DNA of 64,000 bases from assembly GCA_030428105.1 (NCBI GenBank), contig JAUIBE010000001.1:1-64000 (forward strand), in the 5' to 3' direction. Position 1 is the first letter of the stretch; every line of letters begins with the position of its first letter. Of the stretch, positions 1 through 7,791 are shown one piece after another. This DNA is from Gammaproteobacteria bacterium. Its GTDB lineage: Bacteria; Pseudomonadota; Gammaproteobacteria; Xanthomonadales; SZUA-36. A program made the position numbers and the translations under genes. A model generated the notes under the pieces. It ran no database searches. It was not told the DNA's origin and saw only the letters and a list, made by a program, of their open reading frames with translations.

Positions 1-1910
1 CGCTCAAGTTTATCGACCAGGTCATGCCGCACAACGCGCGCAAGCTGAAGCTGTATGACGACCCGGTGCCGCTGTTCAACCGCTACCAGATTGAGAGCCA
101 GATCGAATCAGCGTTCTCGCGCATGGTTGAGCTGCCCTCTGGCGGCGTGGTGGTGATTGATCACACCGAGGCCCTGCTGTCGATTGACATCAACTCGGCG
201 CGCGCCACCAAGGGTTCAGACATCGAGGAAACCGCCTTCCACACCAACCTGGAAGCGGCCGACGAGATTGCCCGCCAGTTGCGCCTGCGCGACCTCGGCG
301 GCCTGATCGTCATCGACTTTATCGACATGATGGATCGCAAGAACCAGCGCAAGGTCGAAGAACGCCTGCGCCAGGCGTTGCAAATCGACAAGGCGCGGGT
401 CCAGACCGGGCGCATTTCGCGCTTTGGCCTGCTGGAGATGTCGCGCCAGCGCCTGCGCCCTTCGCTGGGTGAGTCCAGCCAGGAAACCTGCCCGATGTGC
501 GAGGGGCATGGCACGGTGCGCAGCATCGAGTCGACTGCCCTTTCCATCCTGCGCCTGGTGGAAGAAGAGTGCATGAAGGAATTCACCGGCCAGGTAGTGG
601 TGCAGGCGCCGCCGGCGGTTGCCAACTTCCTGCTCAACGAGAAGCGCAAAGCCATCAGCGGAATCGAATCGCGCCAAAACGTTCCCATCGTGTTGTTGGC
701 CAACGAATACATGGATCACCCCCGCTTCGAAATCGAACGGGTTCGCAAGTCGGAGGTGACCGAGGAAGTCAGTTACACGCGTATCGAACAGCCCTCCGTT
801 CAGCAGTTGGCCGGTGAGGCCAGCCGTGCAACCGCGGTGGCGGCAGCGCCTGCTGTCAGTGGGGTGACGCACAATCGCCCGGCGCCAGCCCGGGTTGAAC
901 CGGAGACCACCAAGCCGGGCTTCCTGAGCAACTTCTTCGGTAGCTTCTTCGGCGGTAAAGAGAAGCCCGAGAGCAAGGCAGCGGGCGGAGAAAAAGCCAG
1001 CAAAACCGCGGCCAGGAAGAGTGAGCCGGCTTCGCGAGACAGTGATGGCAAGAGCCAGCAGTCTCGTCCATCGCAAGACCAGGGCGACAAGCGCCAGGGT
1101 CAACCCAAGAAGCGCGGAAGCCGCGGCCGTGGACGTCGCCGGGGTGGCAAGAAGACTGCCAAGAAGGCTGCCAATTCGCAGCCAACCAGCGAGGCTGCCA
1201 GTAATAACACGGGCAAAAAGACGGCCAAGAAGCGGCCCCGCCGCGGCAAGAAGGCAGGCAGCAAGAAGCAGGCTTCCAGGAACCAGCAAACCAACCAGGC
1301 GCAGGCTGGCGGCCAGGATTCGGCTGGCCAGAACGCCAGGCAGCAGGACAGCAAACCTCGGGACAGCAAGCCGCAGGACAGCAAGCCGCAGGACAGCAAA
1401 CCTCGGGACAGCAAGCCTCAAGGTGGAGCGGAGAAAGCCCCTGCTGAAGCTTCAAGCAAGCCCCAGGATTCCGGCGGCAACCAGCCCGGTGGCGAACAGA
1501 AATCCTCGGATGGCCGTTCTCGCGGTCGCCGTCGGCGGTCGCCCTACCAGACTTCAGGCCCCAGGCAGAAGGATAAGGATGCCCCGCGTGCGAGTGAGTC
1601 CGGGTCGGACAGCAACGCTGGCGCAGATTCCGGCAAGCCCCAGGCCAGCAGCCAGGGCGGCAACCAGGGCAACGCCTCGAACAGCGGTCAGGCCTCTGCG
1701 CCCGGCGCCGCGGGCAACCCGCCAGGCAGCAGCCGCCCAAGCGGCAACAGCTCCGGTGGCGACAATCCGGCTGGCGCCAGTTCCAGCTCCGGCTCCAATG
1801 GCAAGCGCCCTGACGGTTCGGCCGTGACCCAGGACAGCAAGGGCATCTACACGCTCAAGCAGTCTTCTGCGGACAGCAGGCCCTCGGCAGACGCCAACAG
1901 CAGCGACTAA
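1..1910 (+). CDS. rne: Ribonuclease E, 3' part (5' end outside window)
   Basis: The reading frame is open from the window edge, so the S1 domain and the first part of the catalytic core are missing. What is seen begins inside the DNase I-like catalytic domain: the segments 'ALLSIDINS' and 'GLIVIDFIDM' carry the two metal-binding aspartates known from E. coli RNase E, and 'CPMCEGHG' (about bases 489-512) is the Zn-link that joins protomers. After the small domain comes a low-complexity tail of about 350 residues, rich in K, R, Q, S, P and G. It includes K-K-T-A-K-K and R-G-R-R-R blocks, a likely RNA-binding and degradosome scaffold, and five tandem copies of Q/R-D-S-K-P. The enzyme does endonucleolytic mRNA decay and rRNA/tRNA processing. 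The tail is divergent, so its partners cannot be predicted. Confidence 0.96.
   Translation, partial: LKFIDQVMPHNARKLKLYDDPVPLFNRYQIESQIESAFSRMVELPSGGVVVIDHTEALLSIDINSARATKGSDIEETAFHTNLEAADEIARQLRLRDLGGLIVIDFIDMMDRKNQRKVEERLRQALQIDKARVQTGRISRFGLLEMSRQRLRPSLGESSQETCPMCEGHGTVRSIESTALSILRLVEEECMKEFTGQVVVQAPPAVANFLLNEKRKAISGIESRQNVPIVLLANEYMDHPRFEIERVRKSEVTEEVSYTRIEQPSVQQLAGEASRATAVAAAPAVSGVTHNRPAPARVEPETTKPGFLSNFFGSFFGGKEKPESKAAGGEKASKTAARKSEPASRDSDGKSQQSRPSQDQGDKRQGQPKKRGSRGRGRRRGGKKTAKKAANSQPTSEAASNNTGKKTAKKRPRRGKKAGSKKQASRNQQTNQAQAGGQDSAGQNARQQDSKPRDSKPQDSKPQDSKPRDSKPQGGAEKAPAEASSKPQDSGGNQPGGEQKSSDGRSRGRRRRSPYQTSGPRQKDKDAPRASESGSDSNAGADSGKPQASSQGGNQGNASNSGQASAPGAAGNPPGSSRPSGNSSGGDNPAGASSSSGSNGKRPDGSAVTQDSKGIYTLKQSSADSRPSADANSSD
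1344..1418 (+). repeat. Five 15-bp in-frame tandem repeats in the rne tail
   Basis: Five consecutive 15-bp units encode QDSKP, RDSKP, QDSKP, QDSKP and RDSKP. Units 1 and 4 and units 2 and 5 are nearly identical in DNA, which suggests recent duplication by slippage or unequal exchange. The unit length is a multiple of three, so copy-number change keeps the frame. It lies in the disordered C-terminal tail of RNase E. Confidence 0.9.
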
Positions 1911-1938
1911 TTGCGGTTACGCAGGGTGGCCACCCCGT

Positions 1939-2577
1939 TCAGGCGGTGGCCACCAGGCCGTAACGCATCGCCATGCGGGTGACGTCCACGTCGCTGCGCG
2001 TTTCCAGCTTGTCGTAGATGCGGTATTTGTAAGTGGCCACGGTCTTGGGGCTGAGGTGCATGACATCGGCTATGTCGGCAATGCGTCGCCCTTCGGCCAC
2101 CATCAGCAACACTTCCATTTCGCGTGCGGACAGCTCGTCAAACGGCGAGCTGTTTACCCCGCGCGTCACCTGTAGCGCCAGCTTCTGGGCGATGTCCTGG
2201 CTGAGGTAGCGCTCGCCGCGCACCACGGTCTTCACCGCGCGCACCAGCTCAACCGCCGGGCATCCCTTGGTCAGGTAGCCCGAGGCCCCAGCTTCCAGCA
2301 GTTTTTCCGGGAATGGCGATTCGGTTTGAACCGACAAGGCGATGACTTTTACCCTGCGCGAGGCTTTCTTGAGGCGATGCGTGATTTCAAACCCGGATAG
2401 CCCCGGCAATTCCACATCCAGCAGCACCACGTCCGGGCGACACTTGTGGTTGAGACGCAAGGCCATCTCCCCATTGCTGGCCTCGGCGGCGACTTCGAAA
2501 TCCGCGTACTCTTCAAGAATATGGCGCAGACCGATTCGGACGAGCTCATGGTCGTCCACGATCAATACTCGGATCAT
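1939..2577 (-). CDS. uvrY: GacA/UvrY-type response regulator
   Basis: The 212-residue protein has an N-terminal receiver domain and a C-terminal LuxR-type helix-turn-helix. The acidic pocket is D8/D9, the phosphoacceptor is D54 in 'VVLLDVELPG', and S82 and K104 fill the conserved switch positions. The HTH spans about residues 148-205 ('LSAREMEVLLMVAEG...LSPKTVATYKYRI'). Length and pattern match GacA/UvrY/SirA, partners of a GacS/BarA hybrid kinase that control the Csr/Rsm small RNAs. A strong purine-rich ribosome site (GAGGGGGA) precedes the ATG. In many gammaproteobacteria this gene sits next to uvrC-pgsA; here it converges on rne instead. The assignment to UvrY rather than another NarL-family regulator is good but rests on pattern only. 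Confidence 0.88.
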   Translation of the reverse strand: MIRVLIVDDHELVRIGLRHILEEYADFEVAAEASNGEMALRLNHKCRPDVVLLDVELPGLSGFEITHRLKKASRRVKVIALSVQTESPFPEKLLEAGASGYLTKGCPAVELVRAVKTVVRGERYLSQDIAQKLALQVTRGVNSSPFDELSAREMEVLLMVAEGRRIADIADVMHLSPKTVATYKYRIYDKLETRSDVDVTRMAMRYGLVATA

Positions 2578-2637
2578 TGTTCCCCCTCTTTAGAACGTAC
2601 CGATTCCCCTTAAATCGATAGACCCACTTTCAATATA

Positions 2638-2663
2638 GGCTGGACTGCGGCCTGCGTCCAGCC
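2638..2663. other. 8-bp perfect inverted repeat between uvrY and the Calx-beta gene
   Basis: GGCTGGAC and GTCCAGCC are separated by 10 bases. It lies about 95 bases beyond the stop of the minus-strand Calx-beta gene and upstream of uvrY. It could be a weak terminator for the former, but there is no T-run, so this is only a structural note. Confidence 0.4.
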
Positions 2664-2756
2664 GCCGGCGTAGCCGCAGGGAAACTCGCGGAGAATTCCT
2701 ACACGGGCTTCAGCACCGGGCTGAGCCAGGGGTAGTCACGCCGACTCGCACCCCCC

Positions 2757-4007
2757 CTAGCCGCTTGCAGCCAGGCTCTGGCACAGGGCCACGTTGTCCA
2801 GCGTCAGGCGTTCAATCGGAATGCTTCCGGTCAGGCCGAGCGAGGGGATGTTGAAGTGCACCAGGCCATTCAGGCAGTCAATGAACTCCAGGGTGATTGT
2901 GCCGTCCAGGTGCTGCGAAGTCTGCGGCGGCACGGCGTTGAACACGCCACCCTCCGTGATTTCCACTTCCAGCACCGCGGTGTTGCCGGCGAAGTCACCC
3001 AGCGCGGTGATCCAGCGATGGCCCGGGTCACCGAGGATGGCGCTGACCTCCTTGGGCGGACGTTCAACATCGTAGGTAAACCAGGCCAGGAAGACTTTGC
3101 CGATTTCGGGGTAGACAATAATGAAGAAGCCCTGCCCCGGGGTTTCGGAATTGAACCAGGCGTCGCTGATGCCCTGGTTGATAATCAGCGTGTTTTCACC
3201 ATCATCATCCTCGATCAGGATGGTGGCGCGAGCCAACTGGTAGCCGACGCGGTAATCGGGGCTTTCCAGCAGGGTGATCATGACGGTTTCGGTGCCCTCC
3301 AGCAGGCCGTCGTTGATGACTTCGATATCAACCAGGGCCTGGCTTGAACCCTCGGGAATAAACACGGTGGAGAGCAGGCCCACATAGTCGTCGCCAGCAG
3401 TGGCCGTGCCGGAGAAATGCATCAGGACGGTGACGCCGCCATTGGGCGCCGGCGATTCCAGGAACAGGCGAAACTGGCCATCGGTGGCAGGTTCGGCCGC
3501 GTCGCTGACCTCGACGATGCCAACTTCCGGTAATCCGCCACCCGCGACTTCGATCACCTCGATATCCAGGGTTTGCTGGGTGCAGGTCTGCGAGCCCTCG
3601 CCTGGCTCACAATGTTCAAAAACAATCTCGGCGGTTTCGCTGTCTTCAGCGACAAAGTCCTCGATCATCGCAATCGTGTAGCGGGTAACCAGTTCTTCTT
3701 CCTGGTTGCTGCAGATGCGTGTCAGCGCGCCGCCAACAAAAGGTGAAGACAGGTCGGCGCCCCACTCCGCGGTTCCGTCGACCAGGGTTCCATCCAGTTG
3801 AAACTCGAAGTCCCAGCTTGCACTGCTGCACAGCGTGCCGGCGGGCGACCACTCGTCCGCATCGACGATGACATCGAAGGAAACGCTCTGGCTCTCGGTG
3901 CCGGACACCTGGGTTGGCGTCACCTGCCAGGCCTGGGCGGGCTGGACGATGAACAGGGTGAGAAAGAGCAAGCACAGGGAGGGGATGACTGGTTTTAACT
4001 GGAACAT
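2757..4007 (-). CDS. Secreted Calx-beta domain protein with 'WFN/WFTYD' C-terminal module
   Basis: The 416-residue protein starts with a signal peptide (hydrophobic 'LCLLFLTLFIV', cleavage after 'AQA'). Residues about 160-270 form a Calx-beta-like domain ('DGQFRLFLESPAPNGG', 'TATAGDDYVG', 'IPEGSS', 'EGTETVMITL'), a calcium-binding fold common in extracellular adhesins. The last 139 residues carry WFN-x4-G-x-G, AWFTYD, W-I-T-A-L-G and G-S-I-P-I-E-R-L motifs, also found at the C-terminus of the protein at 7792-8763. A second, more diverged Calx-like repeat may lie at residues 25-150. It is predicted to be periplasmic or secreted. No enzyme motif is seen, and the function is unknown. Confidence 0.75.
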   Translation of the reverse strand: MFQLKPVIPSLCLLFLTLFIVQPAQAWQVTPTQVSGTESQSVSFDVIVDADEWSPAGTLCSSASWDFEFQLDGTLVDGTAEWGADLSSPFVGGALTRICSNQEEELVTRYTIAMIEDFVAEDSETAEIVFEHCEPGEGSQTCTQQTLDIEVIEVAGGGLPEVGIVEVSDAAEPATDGQFRLFLESPAPNGGVTVLMHFSGTATAGDDYVGLLSTVFIPEGSSQALVDIEVINDGLLEGTETVMITLLESPDYRVGYQLARATILIEDDDGENTLIINQGISDAWFNSETPGQGFFIIVYPEIGKVFLAWFTYDVERPPKEVSAILGDPGHRWITALGDFAGNTAVLEVEITEGGVFNAVPPQTSQHLDGTITLEFIDCLNGLVHFNIPSLGLTGSIPIERLTLDNVALCQSLAASG

Positions 4008-4153
4008 TAGGCTGCGCTCCTGGCCAATGCGGAAAATCCGCTATTGCCAACCGACTCTACTCCTGCAAACCGGGCGGATCAATTTGGCGGGTTGTTGGCG
4101 GCGCCAGCCGCCGCGGCTAGACTATCGGCTTTGCCAATCCAGGGGAGAGACAG

Positions 4154-4546
4154 GTGCGCAGCCTGGCATTTGGAATGCTGATGGTGGGATGCGGCGGTTT
4201 TATCGGCGCGGTCGGGCGCTATGCCGTCAGCGAATGGCTGCAGGGCGGCAATGGCCCGGGCGGCCTGCCGTGGGGCACCATCGCGGTCAACCTGCTGGGA
4301 TGCTTGTTGATCGGCCTGGTAGCTGGACTGATCGAAGCGCGCGACAGCTTCAACCCGGAACTGCGGATGTTTGTCGTGGTCGGCCTGCTGGGCGGCTTTA
4401 CCACTTTTTCCACGTTTGGCTACGAGGCATTCGCCATGCTGCGCGATGCAGCCTACCTCCGCGCGGTGTTCTACATGGGTCTCCAACTGGTCGCCGGGCT
4501 GGCCCTGGTTGCGCTGGGCTTCGCCGCGGCGACCCGCTGGTCCTGA
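4154..4546 (+). CDS. crcB: Fluoride channel CrcB/Fluc
   Basis: The 130-residue protein has four hydrophobic segments and the family signature 'GLLGGFTTFSTFGYE' with an N-terminal 'GGFIGAVGRYAVS' and 'WGTIAVNLLGC'. These are hallmarks of the dual-topology fluoride channel that exports fluoride across the inner membrane. A GTG start at 4154 is preceded by AGGGGAGAG, a good ribosome site; no ATG fits better. It converges with the HdeD-like gene with one base between stop codons. No fluoride riboswitch core could be recognised upstream, although a GGCGGC/GCCGCC hairpin is present at about 4103-4118. Confidence 0.93.
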   Translation: MRSLAFGMLMVGCGGFIGAVGRYAVSEWLQGGNGPGGLPWGTIAVNLLGCLLIGLVAGLIEARDSFNPELRMFVVVGLLGGFTTFSTFGYEAFAMLRDAAYLRAVFYMGLQLVAGLALVALGFAAATRWS

Positions 4547-4547
4547 C

Positions 4548-5099
4548 TCAGGCTTCGCCCGTGAGCTTGTGGGCGGCCGATTTCACCGCGGTCTTCAGCG
4601 TCAACATCGTGATGCCGACAAACAGCAGCTTGATGCCCAGGAATACGCCAATCGCCACCGTGCCGGCGATCGGGAAGCCGAGGAACAAAAGCACGCCCAG
4701 GGCGATGGTGACGATGGCGTCAAACAGCAGCCATCCCCTGCCCTCGGATAGCGAGAACGCGGCGAACAACTCGGACAGCCCATCGATAAGGAAGTAAACC
4801 GCCAGCATGATGGTCAGCACCGCGGAGGTCAGCAGAGGGTGAGAAATAACTATGACGCCGGCCACCAGCGTCAGCGCACCGATCAGGAACACCAGGATGC
4901 CCTTGCCCAGGCTGCCGGCCTGGAAGGCCCAGATCATGCGCAACAGGCCTGCGGCGATGACCAGCAGCCCCACCAGCAGCAGGATGGATTCGCCGGCCAC
5001 CCACGGCATCATGATGGCGAGCACGCCAAAGATGATGGCCAGCCAGGCCATCACGGTAAACTTGCCGCCGGCTTTAGCCAGCTGGTTGTCTGAACTCAT
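4548..5099 (-). CDS. HdeD/DUF308 family membrane protein
   Basis: The 183-residue protein has six predicted membrane helices in three similar pairs, the pattern of the DUF308/HdeD family (acid-resistance membrane protein HdeD in E. coli). Typical segments are 'MAWLAIIFGVLAIMMPW', 'LLLVGLLVIAAGLLRMIWAF' and 'WLLFDAIVTIALGVLLF'. I chose the ATG at 5099 because AAGAGGGAAA lies just upstream; the frame stays open for 25 more codons to 5174 but with a poor site. The role in this organism is unknown; the family is linked to envelope stress. Confidence 0.85.
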   Translation of the reverse strand: MSSDNQLAKAGGKFTVMAWLAIIFGVLAIMMPWVAGESILLLVGLLVIAAGLLRMIWAFQAGSLGKGILVFLIGALTLVAGVIVISHPLLTSAVLTIMLAVYFLIDGLSELFAAFSLSEGRGWLLFDAIVTIALGVLLFLGFPIAGTVAIGVFLGIKLLFVGITMLTLKTAVKSAAHKLTGEA

Positions 5100-5191
5100 C
5101 GGTTTCCCTCTTGTGATTGTTGCTTGGATGGTGCGAGTGCGGTGCAATGTGCCACCCGCCCTGACGGTGGTCAAGCGAATATAATCGGCCG

Positions 5192-5464
5192 ATGGATATC
5201 AAGCTGCTGCTCACCGTGTTTGCCACGGTTTTCCTGGCTGAACTGGGCGACAAGACCCAGATAGCCACTTTTCTCTTCGCCTCGCGCTCTTCGGCCAGCC
5301 TGCTCACGGTGTTCGTGGGCGCTTCGCTGGCGCTGATTGCCGCCAGCGGTATCGCGGTTGCCGCCGGCCACCTGGTGGCCGAATGGATCAACCCGAAATA
5401 CCTGTCCTACATTGCCGGAATCGGTTTTATCCTGATCGGGGTGTGGACCGTGGTGCGCGCATGA
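5192..5464 (+). CDS. Half-size GDT1/TMEM165 (UPF0016) membrane protein
   Basis: The protein is 90 residues with three hydrophobic segments and the family motif 'AELGDKTQIATFLFA', the E-x-G-D-K/R-T/S signature of the UPF0016 cation/Ca2+-Mn2+ exchangers. Full members carry two such halves; a 90-residue member has one and must act as a homo- or hetero-oligomer. No second half gene follows: the next coding sequence is unrelated. A weak ribosome site precedes the ATG. It is divergent from the HdeD-like gene, with about 90 bases between starts. Confidence 0.85.
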   Translation: MDIKLLLTVFATVFLAELGDKTQIATFLFASRSSASLLTVFVGASLALIAASGIAVAAGHLVAEWINPKYLSYIAGIGFILIGVWTVVRA

Positions 5465-5580
5465 GCCTGCGAATTGCGAACCTGATGGCGGCATTCCACA
5501 AAGCGATGAGTTCTGAATTTGGTCGCAACGGGTGAGCATTTTCCGGTTTGCGTGGTCTGTATAGCAACGGAGCGCTGAAC

Positions 5581-6630
5581 ATGTCCAAAAAACAAGCCGT
5601 AGTTGGCATCCTTGTGCTGGCCCTCGTTGGGGCGGGTGTTGCCGTGTTGTGGAACCGACCGCAGGTGCCTTCTGTCTCGCCCCGACAGGACGTCGAGTTG
5701 GCCGGAGCGCGTGCCGAGTCCGCCGTTGAAGTCGTTCGATCGGGGGCCATGCAGGAAAGCCTTGAGGCGAGCGAAGACCCTTCCTCGATGGAGCCGCCGG
5801 AAAACTTTGAAAGCGCACGCACCCTGAGCGAAAGCGAAGCAAAGCGCATTCGCCAGGTGGTTTCAGAGCAGCAGGCCTTCCCCCACGAGGTGCTGATGGA
5901 CGAATACAAGGCTGAGCTATGGGCAGACATCCAGTCCCAACCGCCCGCGCTACGGCCGTTGAATGACCCGGACGTCGATGCCGACCTGGCTTACCGCCTG
6001 TACATGTATTACGGCAACTGTTCGGTGATGCCGCGCACCCAGGCGCAGATCGACTCGCGTCTCAACCAGTTGGCGGAGCGCGCCGAGCACGCCAGCGCCC
6101 GTTCGCTCGACCGGATCGAGCGCAATGCCGACCGGATGATCAATTCCTACGAATTCTGCGCCGCCATACCGGCCGAGGTGGACCCGCGTCTCGAGGCGAT
6201 TCACTGGATGGCCCGCGCGGTTCAGTTGGGCCACGAGATTGCCCAGGTGCAGTACTACGAAAAAGCCATGGGCTTCCTGCTGCGCACCGATCGAATGAGC
6301 GAAACACCTCCGCTGGTGATGTTGCAGTCGGGCATCATCTCGGAGTTCAAAGCCAACGCGCGCATGGCGTTGGACATGGCCATGCAGAAGGGGCACCCCG
6401 AGGCTTACCTCGCCATGGCCGAGGCCATGCTCGATGGCGTGATCTACCAGCGCGACCCGGTGATGGCGATGGCCTACCTGCGGGCGGCGCAAAGCCTGGC
6501 GTCACAGAACCAACTGCTTCTGCGCGGGCTGGAGCACCTGCAATATCGCGCCTCCCAGGAGCTAACCGCTGAGCAGGTGGCCCAGGCGGAGAAACTGGCG
6601 ATGGATTTGGAACTGGGGATCCGGGGTTAG
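5581..6630 (+). CDS. Uncharacterised membrane-anchored protein
   Basis: The protein is 349 residues from the ATG at 5581, with one N-terminal hydrophobic helix ('AVVGILVLALVGAGVAVLW') and no clear cleavage site, so it is probably anchored with the rest in the periplasm. Residues 30-100 are acidic and low complexity. The C-terminal 200 residues are helical, with alternations such as 'ARMALDMAMQKGHPEAYLAMAEAMLDG' and 'MAMAYLRAAQSLA' that look like degenerate Sel1/TPR repeats. I do not recognise the family. The frame extends 11 codons upstream to 5548 without a ribosome site. It is followed by a minus-strand tRNA-Ser terminator and stands alone. Confidence 0.75.
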   Translation: MSKKQAVVGILVLALVGAGVAVLWNRPQVPSVSPRQDVELAGARAESAVEVVRSGAMQESLEASEDPSSMEPPENFESARTLSESEAKRIRQVVSEQQAFPHEVLMDEYKAELWADIQSQPPALRPLNDPDVDADLAYRLYMYYGNCSVMPRTQAQIDSRLNQLAERAEHASARSLDRIERNADRMINSYEFCAAIPAEVDPRLEAIHWMARAVQLGHEIAQVQYYEKAMGFLLRTDRMSETPPLVMLQSGIISEFKANARMALDMAMQKGHPEAYLAMAEAMLDGVIYQRDPVMAMAYLRAAQSLASQNQLLLRGLEHLQYRASQELTAEQVAQAEKLAMDLELGIRG

Positions 6631-6693
6631 AGTATTAATAGATAGGTGGGATTGTCGGATATCGTCCCGGGTATCGGCCCTGCGGGCGTCCCC

Positions 6694-6724
6694 AAAACAA
6701 AAGGCCCCTTAGACGGGACCTTTT
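6694..6724 (-). terminator. Rho-independent terminator of tRNA-Ser
   Basis: The arms AAAAGGCCCC and GGGACCTTTT form a hairpin with a six-base loop (one C-A mismatch). On the minus strand it is followed by GTTTT. It begins about five bases after the encoded CCA of tRNA-Ser. Confidence 0.8.
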
Positions 6725-6728
6725 GCTT

Positions 6729-6818
6729 TGGCGGAGGGGGTGGGATTCGAACCCACGAAGGGCTTTCACCCTTGCTGGTTTTCAAGACCAGTGCATTCAA
6801 CCGCTCTGCCACCCCTCC
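6729..6818 (-). tRNA. tRNA-Ser (anticodon UGA)
   Basis: This is a 90-base type II tRNA read on the minus strand. The acceptor pairs GGAGGGG with CCCCTCC, followed by discriminator G and an encoded CCA. The anticodon loop is CTTGAAA between GGT and ACC arms, giving UGA. A long variable arm follows ('GCAAGGGTGAAAGCCC...'), and the T arm is GTGGG-TTCGAAT-CCCAC. All features fit serine. Confidence 0.97.
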
Positions 6819-6866
6819 TCCATGACCCGGAAAAAGCTGTTGCGCCCGGGAGGATTGCTCCCAGCA

Positions 6867-6895
6867 GTATTAACCGGGGTTGCGCAGTCTACCAA
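6867..6895 (-). promoter_or_regulatory. Candidate sigma-70 promoter of tRNA-Ser
   Basis: On the minus strand TTGGTA (6890-6895) and TAATAC (6867-6872) are spaced by 17 bases and lie about 50 bases before the tRNA 5' end. The match is only moderate, so this is an inference from position and spacing. Confidence 0.35.
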
Positions 6896-7039
6896 AAAAC
6901 TGGCCCGGAGTAAGCACCCTTTTGCCAGCGAATAGCGGGGAACCCGTGACCACCCGCATGTTCTAAATATGCAGGAATCTACTACAATGGCCACTATGGA
7001 TAATTGCACCTTTCACATTGATTGGAGAAGTCAGTCACT

Positions 7040-7711
7040 ATGAACCAACAAGTCATTCGCACTGCACGCGCATCCGCGTTGCCCACGGTTACAGTCAACC
7101 GGGTGCTGCGTAATACCTATGCGCTGCTCAGCATGCTCTTCCTGTTCGGCGCCGGTACTGCCTGGCTCGCCATGAACCAGGGCTGGTACATCGGTTTCTG
7201 GCCGTTCCTGATTGGCATCTTTGCGTTTTCGTTCGCGATCAACGCCGCGCGCAACAGCGCCTGGGGCCTGGTGGTGGGCTTTGCCTTTTCGGGTTTCCTT
7301 GGCGTGGTCACTGGCGCCAACGTGAACTTCGCATTGGCGGCTTACAGCAACGGCGGTTTGCTGGTGGTATCCGCCTTTGCCCTCACCGCTGTGATGTTCG
7401 TTGCCCTTTCGGCCTACGCCATGGTCACCAAGCGTGACTTCAGTGGTTGGGTTGGTTTCCTCACCGTGGGAACCCTGGCGGTGGTTGGTGCGTTCGTTCT
7501 CAACTACTTCCTGCAGGTGCCCGCCCTGTGGCTGGCGCTTTCCACCATGATCGTGCTGCTGGCCTGCGGCTGGATCCTGTGGCAGACCCAGATGATCGTG
7601 CGCGGCGGACAGACCAATTACATTCTCGCCGCCACCGGCCTGCTGGCGGATATTTTCGTGTTGTTCAACAACCTGCTGTCGCTGCTGGGCTTCGGTTTCG
7701 GCGAAGACTGA
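7040..7711 (+). CDS. Bax inhibitor-1/YccA family membrane protein
   Basis: The 223-residue protein has seven predicted membrane helices. Segments such as 'VNRVLRNTYALLSMLFLFGAG' near the N-terminus and 'ILAATGLLADIFVLFNNLLSLLG' at the C-terminus are typical of the BI-1/YccA/YbhL family. E. coli YccA modulates FtsH; other members act as pH-gated Ca2+ leak channels. The ATG at 7040 is preceded by GGAGAAG nine bases upstream; an in-frame TTG at 7022 overlaps that site and is less likely. A candidate -10 TACAAT lies at 6983-6988 without a convincing -35. A strong terminator follows. Which BI-1 subgroup it belongs to cannot be decided here. Confidence 0.88.
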   Translation: MNQQVIRTARASALPTVTVNRVLRNTYALLSMLFLFGAGTAWLAMNQGWYIGFWPFLIGIFAFSFAINAARNSAWGLVVGFAFSGFLGVVTGANVNFALAAYSNGGLLVVSAFALTAVMFVALSAYAMVTKRDFSGWVGFLTVGTLAVVGAFVLNYFLQVPALWLALSTMIVLLACGWILWQTQMIVRGGQTNYILAATGLLADIFVLFNNLLSLLGFGFGED

Positions 7712-7724
7712 CAGCGCCTCGCTC

Positions 7725-7760
7725 AAAAAAAAAGCCCGCACTTGTTGCGGGCTTTTTTTT
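7725..7760. terminator. Bidirectional rho-independent terminator
   Basis: An AGCCCGCA/TGCGGGCT hairpin with a five-base loop is flanked by nine A on the left and eight T on the right. It serves the BI-1 gene on plus and the secreted protein gene at 7792-8763 on minus. Confidence 0.95.
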
Positions 7761-7791
7761 GTTCCGGGACAAAGCCCGGTTGACGGTGTGG

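Noticed and set aside
216-1421. Long minus-strand frame opposite rne (about 400 codons)
   Set aside because: High-GC third-position bias makes long antisense frames common. It lacks recognisable domains and a ribosome site, and rne on the plus strand has clear RNase E motifs.
4080-4153. Possible fluoride riboswitch before crcB
   Set aside because: The conserved pseudoknot sequence is not visible; only an ordinary GGCGGC hairpin is present.
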